Assembly (NCBI GenBank): GCA_938005545.1
Contig: CALKXV010000032.1
Span: 171,966-235,965 of the forward strand
Reading direction: 5' to 3'
Origin: an uncultured Paracoccaceae bacterium
Lineage (GTDB): Bacteria > Pseudomonadota > Alphaproteobacteria > Rhodobacterales > Rhodobacteraceae
DNA length: 64,000 nucleotides
Shown: positions 37,984-47,438 of the stretch, piece by piece
Layout: every line of letters starts with the position of its first letter
Numbering within the stretch: position 1 is the first letter of the stretch
Position numbers and translations under genes: made by a program
The notes under the pieces: model-generated
Databases searched by the model: none
Seen by the model: the letters and a program-made list of their open reading frames with translations, nothing else
What the model was told of the DNA's origin: nothing

Positions 37984-40023
37984 ATGCGTGATCTGAAACG
38001 GCTGTTGGCCCCAAAATCCATTGCCGTTGTTGGCGGCGGGCTTTGGTGTGAAAATGTCCTGCGCGCCTGTCAGAATATTGGGTTTGAGGGGCCGGTCTGG
38101 CCCGTGCATCCGGGGCGTGCCGAGATGGTGGGCCTTGCCGCATTTCAGTCTATCGATCAATTGCCCGAAGCCCCTGATGCGACGTTCGTTGGCGTCAATC
38201 GCGCCGCGACCGTCGATGTCGTTGCGGCGTTGCGCGCCAAAGGCGGCGGCGGGGCGATTTGTTTTGCCTCGGGATTTGCCGAAGCCGAAGCGGAACTTGC
38301 GGATGGGCGTGATCTGCAAGCGGCCCTTTTGGATGCTGCCGGTGACATGGCCGTGCTTGGACCAAATTGCTATGGCATTTTGAACCTTGTCGATGGGGCG
38401 GCGCTTTGGCCGGATCAACATGGTGCGGCACGCGTCGAAACGGGCGTCGCCATTCTTGCGCAATCCTCAAACGTGGCCATCAACCTGACGATGCAACGTC
38501 GGAGCCTGCCGATTGCCTATATCGCAACGGTTGGCAATCAGGCCCAGACAGATATGGCCGAAATAGGTGCGACGCTTTTGGACGACGCCCGCGTTACCGC
38601 GCTTGGGCTATACGTTGAAGGTATAAAAGACCTGCGCCAGTTCGAAAACCTGGCGGCCAAGGCGCGCGCCGTTGGGAAATCAATTGTGGCGTTGAAAGTT
38701 GGGGCGTCTGTGCAGGCCCAGACCGCCGCCATATCACACACGGCATCTCTTGCGGGCAGCGCAGCGGGGGCTTCGGCGTTGTTTGACCGGTTGGGCATTG
38801 CAACTGTGAACGACCTTGGGGCGTTTCTGGAGACTTTGAAGGCGTTGCATGTGATGGGGCCGTTGTCGTCGAACCGCATCGCTTCGATGTCGTGTTCCGG
38901 CGGCGAAGCCAGCCTTGTGGCCGACAGCGCCTTGGCGACGGATTTGGTATTTCCGCCATTGGAGGCGGCGCAACGAACCGCTTTGGCCAAGGCGCTTGGC
39001 CCGAAGGTGGCATTGGCGAACCCGCTGGATTATCACACCTATATCTGGGGCGATGTGACGGCATTGACCGCTTGTTTCACCGCGATGATGAAAGCCGATC
39101 TGGCGCTTGGCATGGTAGTTTTGGATTTCCCGCGCCCCGATCTGTGTGACATCGCTGAATGGCGCTTGGTGATTGATGCCGTTGTCAAAACACACGCGGC
39201 CACGGGGACGCCGATGGCGATCGTGTCGAGCTTGCCGGATACAATGCCGGAAGAGATCGCGCGGGAATGTATCGCGGTCGGAATTTTACCCTTGGCCGGA
39301 TTGACAGACGGGTTGGCCGCGCTGAATGCTGCAGTTTGGTTGGGCCGGTCGGTTGTGACTTCGGAGCCTCTTTTTCTTCCAGCGATGGATGGTCCGGGAA
39401 CAACGTTGGGCGAGGCGGAGGCGAAGACGGTGCTTGCAGATTACGGTTTACCTGTGCCGCGATCAGTTAAAGTAAGGACCCCCGAAGCGGCGGCTGAGGC
39501 GGCTGAGACGCTTGGGTTTCCGGTTGTTTTGAAGGCCGAAGGGCTTGCGCATAAGACGGAAGCGGGTGGCGTGGCTTTGAACCTTTCCAGCGCAACAGAT
39601 GTTCTTCATGCCGCGCGCGACATGGCGGCATCGTCCTTTCTTGTGGAAGAGATGATCACCGATGCCGTTGCCGAACTTCTGGTGGGTGTAACGGTTGATG
39701 CGGCCCATGGATTTGTGCTGACCCTTGGGGCGGGGGGTGTCTTGGCCGAAGTCCTGTGTGACACTCAATCGCTTTTGCTGCCGAGCACGGACAGGGATAT
39801 TCGCGCCGCTTTAAACCGGCTTCGAATTGCGCCTGTTCTGAAGGGGTATCGCGGTGGCCCGTCTGGTGATGTCGCGGCGCTTGTGGCTGCGGTTCTGGCG
39901 GTGCAAGACTATGTGACGGCCCATCAGGCGGACGTGCTTGAAGTCGAGGTGAACCCCTTGATCGTGACAACCGACAGAGCCATTGCCGCAGACGCCTTGA
40001 TCCGAATAAAGGAAATAACATGA
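37984..40023 (+). CDS. NDP-forming acyl-CoA synthetase, single-chain
   Basis: A 679-residue protein with a CoA-binding domain (LAPKSIAVVGGGL), two succinyl-CoA-ligase-like domains (catalytic His in AAISHTASLAGSAAG) and an ATP-grasp domain at about 475-675 (GFPVVLKAEGLAHKTEAGG). It makes an acyl-CoA from acid, CoA and ATP, giving ADP and Pi through a phospho-His. In this operon it takes the place of CaiB/CaiC and so probably activates carnitine, crotonobetaine or gamma-butyrobetaine. The gap to caiA is 21 bases and the stop overlaps caiD by four. Confidence 0.85.
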   Translation: MRDLKRLLAPKSIAVVGGGLWCENVLRACQNIGFEGPVWPVHPGRAEMVGLAAFQSIDQLPEAPDATFVGVNRAATVDVVAALRAKGGGGAICFASGFAEAEAELADGRDLQAALLDAAGDMAVLGPNCYGILNLVDGAALWPDQHGAARVETGVAILAQSSNVAINLTMQRRSLPIAYIATVGNQAQTDMAEIGATLLDDARVTALGLYVEGIKDLRQFENLAAKARAVGKSIVALKVGASVQAQTAAISHTASLAGSAAGASALFDRLGIATVNDLGAFLETLKALHVMGPLSSNRIASMSCSGGEASLVADSALATDLVFPPLEAAQRTALAKALGPKVALANPLDYHTYIWGDVTALTACFTAMMKADLALGMVVLDFPRPDLCDIAEWRLVIDAVVKTHAATGTPMAIVSSLPDTMPEEIARECIAVGILPLAGLTDGLAALNAAVWLGRSVVTSEPLFLPAMDGPGTTLGEAEAKTVLADYGLPVPRSVKVRTPEAAAEAAETLGFPVVLKAEGLAHKTEAGGVALNLSSATDVLHAARDMAASSFLVEEMITDAVAELLVGVTVDAAHGFVLTLGAGGVLAEVLCDTQSLLLPSTDRDIRAALNRLRIAPVLKGYRGGPSGDVAALVAAVLAVQDYVTAHQADVLEVEVNPLIVTTDRAIAADALIRIKEIT

Positions 40024-40805
40024 GTGAGACCCCGATCAAAACCGAGCGCCGTGGCCATGTTTTTGAAGTGACCCTGGATCGACCGAAGGCCAATGCAATC
40101 GATTTGGAAACCAGCCGGATCATGGGCGAGGTGTTCACCGAATTTCGCGACGACCCGGACCTGCGGGTGGCATTGGTGACAGGGGCGGGCGAGAAATTCT
40201 TTTGCCCCGGTTGGGATTTGAAAGCTGCGGCTGATGGCGATGCGGTTGATGGCAATTACGGCAAGGGAGGGTTCGGCGGCTTGCAGGAGTTACGCGGTTT
40301 GAACAAGCCCGTGGTCATGGCGGTGAACGGGATTTGTTGCGGCGGTGGTTTGGAGCTTGCTTTGTCGGGCGACATCATCCTTGCGGCGGATCATGCGACC
40401 TTTGCTTTACCGGAAATCCGTTCGGGCACGGTGGCGGATGCGGCGAGTGTGAAGCTGCCAAAGCGCATTCCCTACCATATCGCGATGGAGATGTTGCTGA
40501 CGGGCCGTTGGATAGACGTTGAGGAAGCCGCCCGCTGGGGGTTGATCAACCATGTTTATCCCGGCAGCGAATTGATGGCGAGGGCGCGTGAGATGGCCGA
40601 GCTTTTGGCGTCGGGACCACCGCTGGTTTACGCCGCGATCAAAGAAATTGTGCGTGAAGCCGAAGACATGAAATTTCAGGACGCGATGAACCGGATCACC
40701 AAAAGCCAATTCGACACGGTCGACGCGCTTTATCGCTCGGACGACCAGTTAGAGGGCGCACGGGCCTTTGCGGAAAAGCGTGATCCTGTTTGGAAGGGGA
40801 AATAG
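40020..40805 (+). CDS. Carnitinyl-CoA dehydratase/crotonobetainyl-CoA hydratase (CaiD-like)
   Basis: A 261-residue crotonase-fold enzyme. Segments VTLDRPKANAID, MGEVFTEFRDDP, VTGAGEKFF, PGWDLKAAA and a C-terminal RAFAEKRDPVWKGK are those of E. coli CaiD, which hydrates crotonobetainyl-CoA to carnitinyl-CoA. Around the active site the sequence LPEIRSGTVADAAS differs from CaiD, as I recall it (VPDSGG), so a related substrate is possible. ATG overlaps the ligase gene stop. Confidence 0.85.
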   Translation: MSETPIKTERRGHVFEVTLDRPKANAIDLETSRIMGEVFTEFRDDPDLRVALVTGAGEKFFCPGWDLKAAADGDAVDGNYGKGGFGGLQELRGLNKPVVMAVNGICCGGGLELALSGDIILAADHATFALPEIRSGTVADAASVKLPKRIPYHIAMEMLLTGRWIDVEEAARWGLINHVYPGSELMARAREMAELLASGPPLVYAAIKEIVREAEDMKFQDAMNRITKSQFDTVDALYRSDDQLEGARAFAEKRDPVWKGK

Positions 40806-40808
40806 CCG

Positions 40809-41726
40809 ATGCCATTGACCATGAACCGCGAGGTTTTCATCACCTGTGCCGTAACCGGATCAGGCTCGACGCAGGATCGCAGCCCCCACGTGCCGCGTTC
40901 GCCCGCCGAAATCGCCGCCAGTGCGATTGATGCCGCCAAAGCCGGGGCCGCCGTTGTTCATTGCCATGTTCGGGACCCGGACACGGGCGCGCCGTCTCGC
41001 GATCTTGCTTATTACCGTGAGGTGACGGACCGTATTCGTGACGCCGAGGTGGATGTGGTGCTGAACCTGACGGCGGGTATGGGCGGTGACATGGTGTTTG
41101 GATCCGCGTCGGCTCCGTTGCCCCTGAACGTGGATGGGACGGATATGGTGGGGGCATCGGAACGTGTGGCCCATATCGCAGAATGCCTGCCCGAGATTTG
41201 TACGCTGGATTGCGGCACAATGAATTTTGCCGAGGCCGATTATGTGATGACCAATACGCCCGGCACTTTGCGCGCTATGGGCGGCATGATGACGAAGCTG
41301 GGTGTGAAGCCCGAGATCGAGGCTTTTGATACCGGGCATCTTTGGTTTGCAAAGGAACTGGTGAAAGAGGGCGTGTTGGATGGCCCGGCGTTGGTCCAGC
41401 TTTGCATGGGGGTGCCGTGGGGCGCACCTGACGACATGAACACCTTTATGGCCATGGTGAACAATGTGCCCCACGACTGGACCTGGTCGGCGTTTTCGCT
41501 TGGGCGGCACCAGATGCCCTTCGTTGCGGCCTCGGTTCTGGCGGGCGGCAATGTGCGGGTTGGGCTGGAGGATAACCTGATGCTGGGCAAGGGCGTGTTG
41601 GCCACCAACGCGCAACTGGTCGAGCGCGCCGTCACGATCATTGAAAGTATGGGGGCTTTGGTAATCGGCCCCGAAGCCGTACGATTGCGCCTTGGCTTGA
41701 CCAAAAGGGCGCCTGCGGCGGCATGA
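40809..41726 (+). CDS. BKACE-family enzyme, probably 3-dehydrocarnitine cleavage
   Basis: A 305-residue TIM-barrel enzyme of the beta-keto acid cleavage (DUF849) family. The metal His pair and following Arg-Asp are in VVHCHVRDPDTG, and RVGLEDNL is the usual late motif. The subgroup acting on 3-dehydrocarnitine plus acetyl-CoA gives glycine betaine and acetoacetyl-CoA. That substrate is inferred from the operon. No carnitine 3-dehydrogenase gene, which would supply it, is seen in the window. Converges with the transporter operon. Confidence 0.83.
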   Translation: MPLTMNREVFITCAVTGSGSTQDRSPHVPRSPAEIAASAIDAAKAGAAVVHCHVRDPDTGAPSRDLAYYREVTDRIRDAEVDVVLNLTAGMGGDMVFGSASAPLPLNVDGTDMVGASERVAHIAECLPEICTLDCGTMNFAEADYVMTNTPGTLRAMGGMMTKLGVKPEIEAFDTGHLWFAKELVKEGVLDGPALVQLCMGVPWGAPDDMNTFMAMVNNVPHDWTWSAFSLGRHQMPFVAASVLAGGNVRVGLEDNLMLGKGVLATNAQLVERAVTIIESMGALVIGPEAVRLRLGLTKRAPAAA

Positions 41727-41752
41727 TGTTGTGCGACGGCGGTGCCGTCGCG

Positions 41753-42781
41753 TTAGCCGGGCCCGGTCGTTGTGCGGGGAACCAGAGCTTTCACAAGGTC
41801 TTTCATGTCAAGCTGGCCAAGCACGTCGTTGCCATCGGTCACGCGGTACAACCGGTTTGTGTCACCGTCCGACAGGGTTATCAGATCTTCCAGAGTGGCG
41901 TTGGCCGTGACGTCGCCATCGAAACTGTCGGTTGAAACGGGCTTCATCACCGAGCGAACGCGCAGGACGCGGGCGCGGTTGATGTCGCTGACAAAATCTT
42001 CAATGTAAGGATCGTTTGGGTTTAACAGGATGTCTTGCGGTTCGCCTTGTTGCACAACGCGCCCATCCTTCAGGATCACAAGGTGGTCGGCGATTTTGAG
42101 GGCTTCGTCCAGATCGTGGGTGATGAAGACTATGGTCTTTTGCAGCTCGGCCTGAAGTTCCAGCAACAGATCCTGCATGTCAGTACGGATCAGAGGATCA
42201 AGCGCGGAAAACGCTTCGTCCATCAGCATGATATCTGTATTGGCAGCCAGAGCGCGGGCAATGCCGACCCTTTGTTGCATGCCACCGGAAAGCTGTGCCG
42301 GAAACCGGTCTTCGAAACCGTCCAGGCCGACGCGTGCCAGCCATTTGCGCGCTTGTGCGGTTTGTTCGCTGACGTCTACGCCTTGCACGCTTAGCGGCAT
42401 CTCTGCGTTTTCTTGCACGGTTTTGTGGGGCAGAAGCGCGAACTTTTGAAACACCATCGACATTTTCTTTTGCCGTAAGGCGCGAAGTTGCGCGCGTCCA
42501 AGCTTCATCACGTCTTCGCCGTCGACCAGAATTTCACCGGCCGAAGGGTCGATCAACCGATTGAGGTGGCGGATCAGTGTGGATTTACCCGACCCCGATA
42601 GGCCCATGATCACCGTGATTTCACCCGCCGCCATATCGACGTTGATGTCTTCCAGACCCAGCACGTGGCCGTGTTGTTCCATCAGGTCAGGCTTGGTCAT
42701 CCCGCCTTGAACCAGTTCCACCATCTCGCGGTCCTTGGGCCCGAAGATTTTATAGAGCCCGCGAATGGCGACTTTGGACAT
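41753..42781 (-). CDS. Betaine-family ABC transporter ATPase with CBS domain (ProV/OpuAA-like)
   Basis: A 342-residue ATPase. It has Walker A GLSGSGKST, the signature LSGGMQQRVGIARAL and Walker B IMLMDEAF, and ends with a CBS domain (VRSVMKPVSTDSF to LVKALVPR). The layout is that of ProV/OpuAA subunits of glycine-betaine/carnitine/choline importers, where CBS domains sense ionic strength. ATG at 42781 starts in the permease stop (TGATG). Confidence 0.9.
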   Translation of the reverse strand: MSKVAIRGLYKIFGPKDREMVELVQGGMTKPDLMEQHGHVLGLEDINVDMAAGEITVIMGLSGSGKSTLIRHLNRLIDPSAGEILVDGEDVMKLGRAQLRALRQKKMSMVFQKFALLPHKTVQENAEMPLSVQGVDVSEQTAQARKWLARVGLDGFEDRFPAQLSGGMQQRVGIARALAANTDIMLMDEAFSALDPLIRTDMQDLLLELQAELQKTIVFITHDLDEALKIADHLVILKDGRVVQQGEPQDILLNPNDPYIEDFVSDINRARVLRVRSVMKPVSTDSFDGDVTANATLEDLITLSDGDTNRLYRVTDGNDVLGQLDMKDLVKALVPRTTTGPG

Positions 42782-43809
42782 CACTGATGACCCCGATGCG
42801 TATCCACGCGGGCGAGGGCGGCCTTTGACACGCGATCCAGGATGACGGCGAGCAGAACGATACCCAAGCCTGCCACGATGCCGACGCCCAGATCCAGGCT
42901 TCGAATGCCGCGCAACACCAACACGCCAAGGCCGGGCGCCGATATCATCGAAGCGATGACGACCATGGCAAGGCTCATCATGATGGTTTGATTGACGCCG
43001 GCCATGATGTTGGGAAGCGCCAGAGGCAGTTCAACACGGGCGAGTTTCTGAGCGGGCGTCATGCCAAAGGCGTTTGCTGCTTCGACGACATCTTGATCCA
43101 CAAGCCGGATGCCCAGATCGGTGAGGCGGATCACGGGGACAATGGCGTAGACGATCACCGCAATACCATAAATCTTTGATTCTGTGACGGAAAACAAGAA
43201 AATCAGTGGGATCAGATAGACGAATGTCGGTAGGGTTTGCAGCAAATCGAGGATCGGTACGATGATCCGTTGTGCAGTTTGGGACTTGGACATTCCAATG
43301 CCAATCGGCACACCCAAAAGAACCGACAGCCCGGTACAGACAAAGACAATCGCCAAGGTTTGCATGGCGACATCATAGTGATCGATGATGCTGAAGAATA
43401 CCAGAACGCCGGCGACAAAAACCGTAACGGGCTTTGAGCGGCTGACGAACCAAGACAGCGCAACCAAAAGCGGGATCATCACCCACCACGGCGTCGTTTC
43501 AAAGACAAACAACGTGCCGTCCAACAGCCAGCTAAGCGGTTGGGTCAGCGGATCGAGGACGTATTTCAACTCTGCACGGATGCCAAGGAAGCCTTGCTCA
43601 AGACCTTCGGTCACATCGCGGGTTTGGCTGATGCGGGCGCAACTTTCGTGGAGCGTATCAAGCGAGGGGAAGGCAAGGGGCGTGCTTTCTCCATCGTCGC
43701 CGCCCGATTGCGCCAAGAGCTGTGCCATGGACATAGGCGCGTCGGCTTTGTCCTGATCGCACCAGTCGCGCAAACCAAGCGTGTCGAAAACGCCGTCATA
43801 TCCTGCCAT
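42781..43809 (-). CDS. Betaine-family ABC transporter permease (ProW/OpuAB-like)
   Basis: A 342-residue permease with about seven hydrophobic helices after a polar N-terminus of about 100 residues, and the EAA-type loop near EAANAFGMTPAQKLARVELP. With the ATPase and binding protein it forms an inner-membrane importer. It follows the binding-protein gene after a hairpin (43829-43857). Confidence 0.9.
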   Translation of the reverse strand: MAGYDGVFDTLGLRDWCDQDKADAPMSMAQLLAQSGGDDGESTPLAFPSLDTLHESCARISQTRDVTEGLEQGFLGIRAELKYVLDPLTQPLSWLLDGTLFVFETTPWWVMIPLLVALSWFVSRSKPVTVFVAGVLVFFSIIDHYDVAMQTLAIVFVCTGLSVLLGVPIGIGMSKSQTAQRIIVPILDLLQTLPTFVYLIPLIFLFSVTESKIYGIAVIVYAIVPVIRLTDLGIRLVDQDVVEAANAFGMTPAQKLARVELPLALPNIMAGVNQTIMMSLAMVVIASMISAPGLGVLVLRGIRSLDLGVGIVAGLGIVLLAVILDRVSKAALARVDTHRGHQ

Positions 43810-43828
43810 TGCTCACCCCCGGAAGACT

Positions 43829-43857
43829 GTCCGCGCCCGTGCAATTCGGGCGCGGAC
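43829..43857 (-). terminator. Intercistronic stem-loop between binding-protein and permease genes
   Basis: A perfect 11-bp stem (43829-43839 with 43847-43857), loop of 7, no T run. In this position such hairpins protect the upstream mRNA or partly stop transcription, letting the binding protein be made in excess. Confidence 0.6.
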
Positions 43858-43864
43858 GCTTGTT

Positions 43865-44830
43865 TTATTTGATGATCGCCGCAAGCTTTGCGCGTGCATC
43901 ATCGTTCAGCCATCCGCTCCAGACATCTTTATAGGACGTCAGGAAGTAAACGGCGGCTTCTTCGTAAGAGGCTTGATTTGCTTCCTGCCACGCCAGAACT
44001 TCGCCCATCTGAGCGTTGGTGAAGGTTAGGTTCTTCATCAGTTCGGCCGCGTCTGGTTCGCGTTCCACAAAAGATGGCGTGGCGGCAGTCACAACGTTTG
44101 AAACGGGATAGGACGACAATGCAGGTGATGCGCAATCTTCCAGACCGTTACAGGTGTGTTTGTCGGCGTCGTAGCCCGGCATTTCGACCTGCACCATTGG
44201 GTATTTGCCCAAAACACTTGTGGGGGCCCAGTAGTAGCCAAACCAGGGCTCCTTGGCTTCGTAAGCCGCGGCGATGGAGGTTGCCAGTGTTTCGCCAGAC
44301 CCGTGCTGGAACCGTTCGACGCCTGCGCCATCCAGACCGGCCGCTTTGAAATTGTTGAAGTTCGTCACATCGCAGCCCCAGCCCGAAGGGCAATCATGGA
44401 ACCGCGCGCCGACCAGTTCGGGGTTGGCCATGATGCCTTCCAGCGTGGTCAGTTCAGGATGCTCTTTGGCGAGGTAATCAGGGATCCACCACGCCTCGAC
44501 GCCGCCATCGGTCAGAACTTTGCTAAGTTCAACGATTTTGCCTTCGCCGCGCAAGTCTTCGTAAACCTCGGTATAGCTGGTCCAAAGTTCGGTCAGAATA
44601 TCCGGTTCGCCGGTTTCGGCGAGGGACGTCATGGCCGGAACCGTCGTTGTCGGAACAGCGGTGACCGAGCAGCCATAACCCTGTTCCAACAAGAACTTCG
44701 CAACATAGGTCACAACGGCTGAAGACGCCCAGTCCATTTCGGTGATCGAGACATCGCCGCAATCAGCCGATGCTGTGGTTGCTGTGCCAAGCCCCAAAAC
44801 AAAAGCGGTTCCAAGAACAAGTTTTTTCAT
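43865..44830 (-). CDS. Betaine/choline/carnitine ABC transporter binding protein (ProX/OpuAC-like)
   Basis: A 321-residue periplasmic protein with a Sec signal (KKLVLGTAFVLGLGTATTASA). The mature part carries aromatic-rich segments (EMDWASSAVV, TELWTSYTEVY, EAWWIPDY, GYYWAPTSVLG) typical of the aromatic cage that binds trimethylammonium groups in OpuAC-type proteins. Five cysteines (for instance DCPSGWGCD) are present. ATG at 44830 is chosen. Divergent from choline sulfatase. Ligand preference among choline, betaine, carnitine is not decided. Confidence 0.88.
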   Translation of the reverse strand: MKKLVLGTAFVLGLGTATTASADCGDVSITEMDWASSAVVTYVAKFLLEQGYGCSVTAVPTTTVPAMTSLAETGEPDILTELWTSYTEVYEDLRGEGKIVELSKVLTDGGVEAWWIPDYLAKEHPELTTLEGIMANPELVGARFHDCPSGWGCDVTNFNNFKAAGLDGAGVERFQHGSGETLATSIAAAYEAKEPWFGYYWAPTSVLGKYPMVQVEMPGYDADKHTCNGLEDCASPALSSYPVSNVVTAATPSFVEREPDAAELMKNLTFTNAQMGEVLAWQEANQASYEEAAVYFLTSYKDVWSGWLNDDARAKLAAIIK

Positions 44831-45090
44831 TGATACATCTCCCGGTTGGTTTTGACGCATTCTCCGATAAGGCGCGCCCAGTTACCACCCCTGAGATTGA
44901 TGTGTTTCAAGAGTTCCTGTGGACCTTGGGGCGAGGGGCTTCCACAATGGCCCCAGCGGCGCGATTCTGGTGATCGAGACGCCGCAATTTGGGGCAAAGT
45001 ACTGTGTGCAATCATCGTAAAATCATGCAATATCAGCCTCCTCCGAGAGGTCTTTGACGTTTAACTTCAAGATAACGCAAAGGACAAAGC

Positions 45091-46605
45091 ATGAAACGCC
45101 CAAATATCGTGGTCATTATGGCCGATCAACTGGCTCCGCACTGGACCAGCACTTATGGCCATAAGGTCGTCAAAACACCGCACATGGACGCGCTGGCTGC
45201 GCGCGGTATGCGGTTTGACGCGGCCTATTGTAATTCGCCGCTCTGTGCTCCGTCGCGGGCGTCTTTCATGGCGGGCCAGCAAATCAGCCGGATTGGTACT
45301 TATGACAACGCCGCTGAGTTCCCCGCCTCGGTACCCACATTTGCCCATTATTTACAAACGCTTGGGTATCGGACCTGTTTGTCGGGTAAGATGCATTTTG
45401 TCGGCCCGGACCAAAAACACGGGTTTCAGGATCGGCTGACAACCGACATTTACCCCGCCGATTTCGCATGGACGCCCGATTGGGAAAACGCGGATGACCG
45501 CATCGACGCGTGGTATCACAACATGAAAACCGTGACCGAAAGCGGGCCTGCGGTTGCGACATTTCAAACGGATTACGACGACGAAGTCGACTATACCGCG
45601 CGCCGTTGGCTGATCGACCGGGGCCGGGATCATGCAGGCGGCGATGACACGCCATTCTGTCTGGTGGCAAGTTTCATGCATCCACACGATCCCTATGTGG
45701 CCAAGCCCGAGTTTTGGGACATGTACGACGATGCCGACATTGATTTGCCCGAGACACCGGATGCGACGGATCCATTGGCTTGCCGGGTTCGCGATGGGAT
45801 CGAAGCGTCCAGCACGCCCTTAAGCGATGACCAATTGCGCCGGGCAAGGCGCGCCTATTTCGCGAACACCAGTTATTTTGACAGCAAAGTTGGGTCTGTT
45901 GTGCAAGCGCTGGTGGATATTGGCGAGTTGGACAACACGATCATCGTCGTTACCGCAGACCACGGCGATATGCTGGGCGAGCGGGGCTTGTGGTACAAAA
46001 TGACGTGGTTTGATCATTCGGCGCGCGTGCCGATGATCATGGCGGGGCCGGGGGTTGTGCAAGGGACCGCGGGTAACGCCTGTTCACTGGTCGATCTGGC
46101 GCCAACGTTTCTGGATATTGCGGGCGGTGATCCCGATGCCTGTCGTCCCAAACTGGACGGTCGATCCTTGATGCCATTGGCGCGCGGCGAAGACGCCCCC
46201 GAAGACGAGGCGATTGGCGAATATTGCGCCGAAATGACCGGTCATCCGGTGTTCATGATCCGGCGCGGTAATCTTAAATATATCTGGTGCGAAAGCGATC
46301 CGCCGCAGCTTTACGATCTTGCTGCGGACCCGCACGAGCTGGAAAACCTTGCCGACGCTGAAAGTCATGCCAAGGTCGCGGCGACTTTCGCGGCTGAGGT
46401 TCAGGAGCGTTGGAACCCCCAACGCTTGCGCGCCGAGGTTATCGCGTCGCAACACGCGCGGTTCGCGGTTGATAAAGCCATGAGGCACGGTGCGAGGCAG
46501 CATTGGGATTTCAATCCCCCGCGAGACGCGGCAAATGAATACGTTCGCAATCACATCGAATGGACCGAAGCCGACAAACGCCAACGGTTTCCGCCCTTAA
46601 ACTAG
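45091..46605 (+). CDS. betC: Choline sulfatase
   Basis: A 504-residue type I sulfatase. The formylglycine-forming Cys is in SPLCAPSRASFMAGQ, metal ligands near the start (IVVIMADQLAP), and the late TADHGDMLGERGLWYKMTWFDHS segment is characteristic of BetC. The long C-terminal tail with ADKRQRFPPL is also BetC-like. It hydrolyses choline-O-sulfate to choline and sulfate; no signal peptide, so cytoplasmic. betA, betB and betI are not adjacent. Confidence 0.9.
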   Translation: MKRPNIVVIMADQLAPHWTSTYGHKVVKTPHMDALAARGMRFDAAYCNSPLCAPSRASFMAGQQISRIGTYDNAAEFPASVPTFAHYLQTLGYRTCLSGKMHFVGPDQKHGFQDRLTTDIYPADFAWTPDWENADDRIDAWYHNMKTVTESGPAVATFQTDYDDEVDYTARRWLIDRGRDHAGGDDTPFCLVASFMHPHDPYVAKPEFWDMYDDADIDLPETPDATDPLACRVRDGIEASSTPLSDDQLRRARRAYFANTSYFDSKVGSVVQALVDIGELDNTIIVVTADHGDMLGERGLWYKMTWFDHSARVPMIMAGPGVVQGTAGNACSLVDLAPTFLDIAGGDPDACRPKLDGRSLMPLARGEDAPEDEAIGEYCAEMTGHPVFMIRRGNLKYIWCESDPPQLYDLAADPHELENLADAESHAKVAATFAAEVQERWNPQRLRAEVIASQHARFAVDKAMRHGARQHWDFNPPRDAANEYVRNHIEWTEADKRQRFPPLN

Positions 46606-46776
46606 TGCTTAGGGGTGTCTGAATTTGCGAATACGGACCTGACTGTGTGCTGGTTTGGCGGCCTTAACCACTGTGGATGAAGACAACGACAGTCGCGATT
46701 TTTGTTCACGCAGTCGTCAGTTCAGAGCTTCGCCAATCTGCTAGTGTGAAAGGGTAAAACGCGAAGGGGACGATTT

Positions 46777-47382
46777 ATGGGATGCCGTTTGATTGCTGTG
46801 GTCGGCTTGATGGCTTCAACCATGGGTGCGTTCGCCGGTGGTGTGGACGCGACCAAAGACGGGCGGGTTCTGATCTTGGACAAATCTGGTGGTCTGTTTC
46901 TGGCCAGTTCCGACAAGACCATCCGTCTGGACGTCGAAATGCCGACCAATGGCGCGGAATTTTTGCAGGAACAGATGGCCGAAGGTGATTTTGGCGATGT
47001 TTTGGATGCGATGGATCACCTGCGCTATAGCGACGTGATGCTGGCGCAAGACGGCGCGGATCGCGCACTTGTTGTGTCTTACACCGAATTTCATATCGAC
47101 GAGAATTGCTTCACCTCGACGCTGACCAAATTCACAATACCCACAGATCAAACATTGGATGAGGTTAAGATCACCAGCGATGATTGGGTGGATCTTGCGC
47201 GCAGTTCGTGTCTTGAACCCTTTGAAGACGGATTGCCCACCTATGGGTTGAAAGCGGGCGGACGTTTGGCGCAGGTGAATGGCGACACCGAGCGGGTGAT
47301 CTGGACGGTTGGTGATGACGCTGATGTGTTGGACGTGAACCTGTCAGATGGCGATTACAGCATCATCGCGCGCGACCGGTAA
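46777..47382 (+). CDS. Secreted protein of unknown function
   Basis: A 201-residue protein with a Sec signal (LIAVVGLMASTMGAFAGG). The rest is acidic with beta-type repeats (LILDKSGGLFLASSDKTI and similar). Two Cys (ENCFTS, RSSCLEP) may pair. I recognise no family. It converges with icd across a hairpin. Confidence 0.72.
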   Translation: MGCRLIAVVGLMASTMGAFAGGVDATKDGRVLILDKSGGLFLASSDKTIRLDVEMPTNGAEFLQEQMAEGDFGDVLDAMDHLRYSDVMLAQDGADRALVVSYTEFHIDENCFTSTLTKFTIPTDQTLDEVKITSDDWVDLARSSCLEPFEDGLPTYGLKAGGRLAQVNGDTERVIWTVGDDADVLDVNLSDGDYSIIARDR

Positions 47383-47402
47383 ATGTTCGCTTTGGCACTT
47401 GT

Positions 47403-47429
47403 CGCCACGCTCAAAGACAGAGCGTGGCG
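47403..47429. terminator. Bidirectional hairpin between secreted-protein gene and icd
   Basis: A perfect 10-bp stem (47403-47412 with 47420-47429), loop AAAGACA, between two convergent genes. T run is absent on the minus side and short on the plus side. Confidence 0.6.
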
Positions 47430-47438
47430 CGCCTAACT

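Noticed and set aside
44831..45090. A TTGACG element at 45054 as a betC promoter.
   Set aside because: It is only about 30 bases before the ATG and no -10 element fits at proper spacing.
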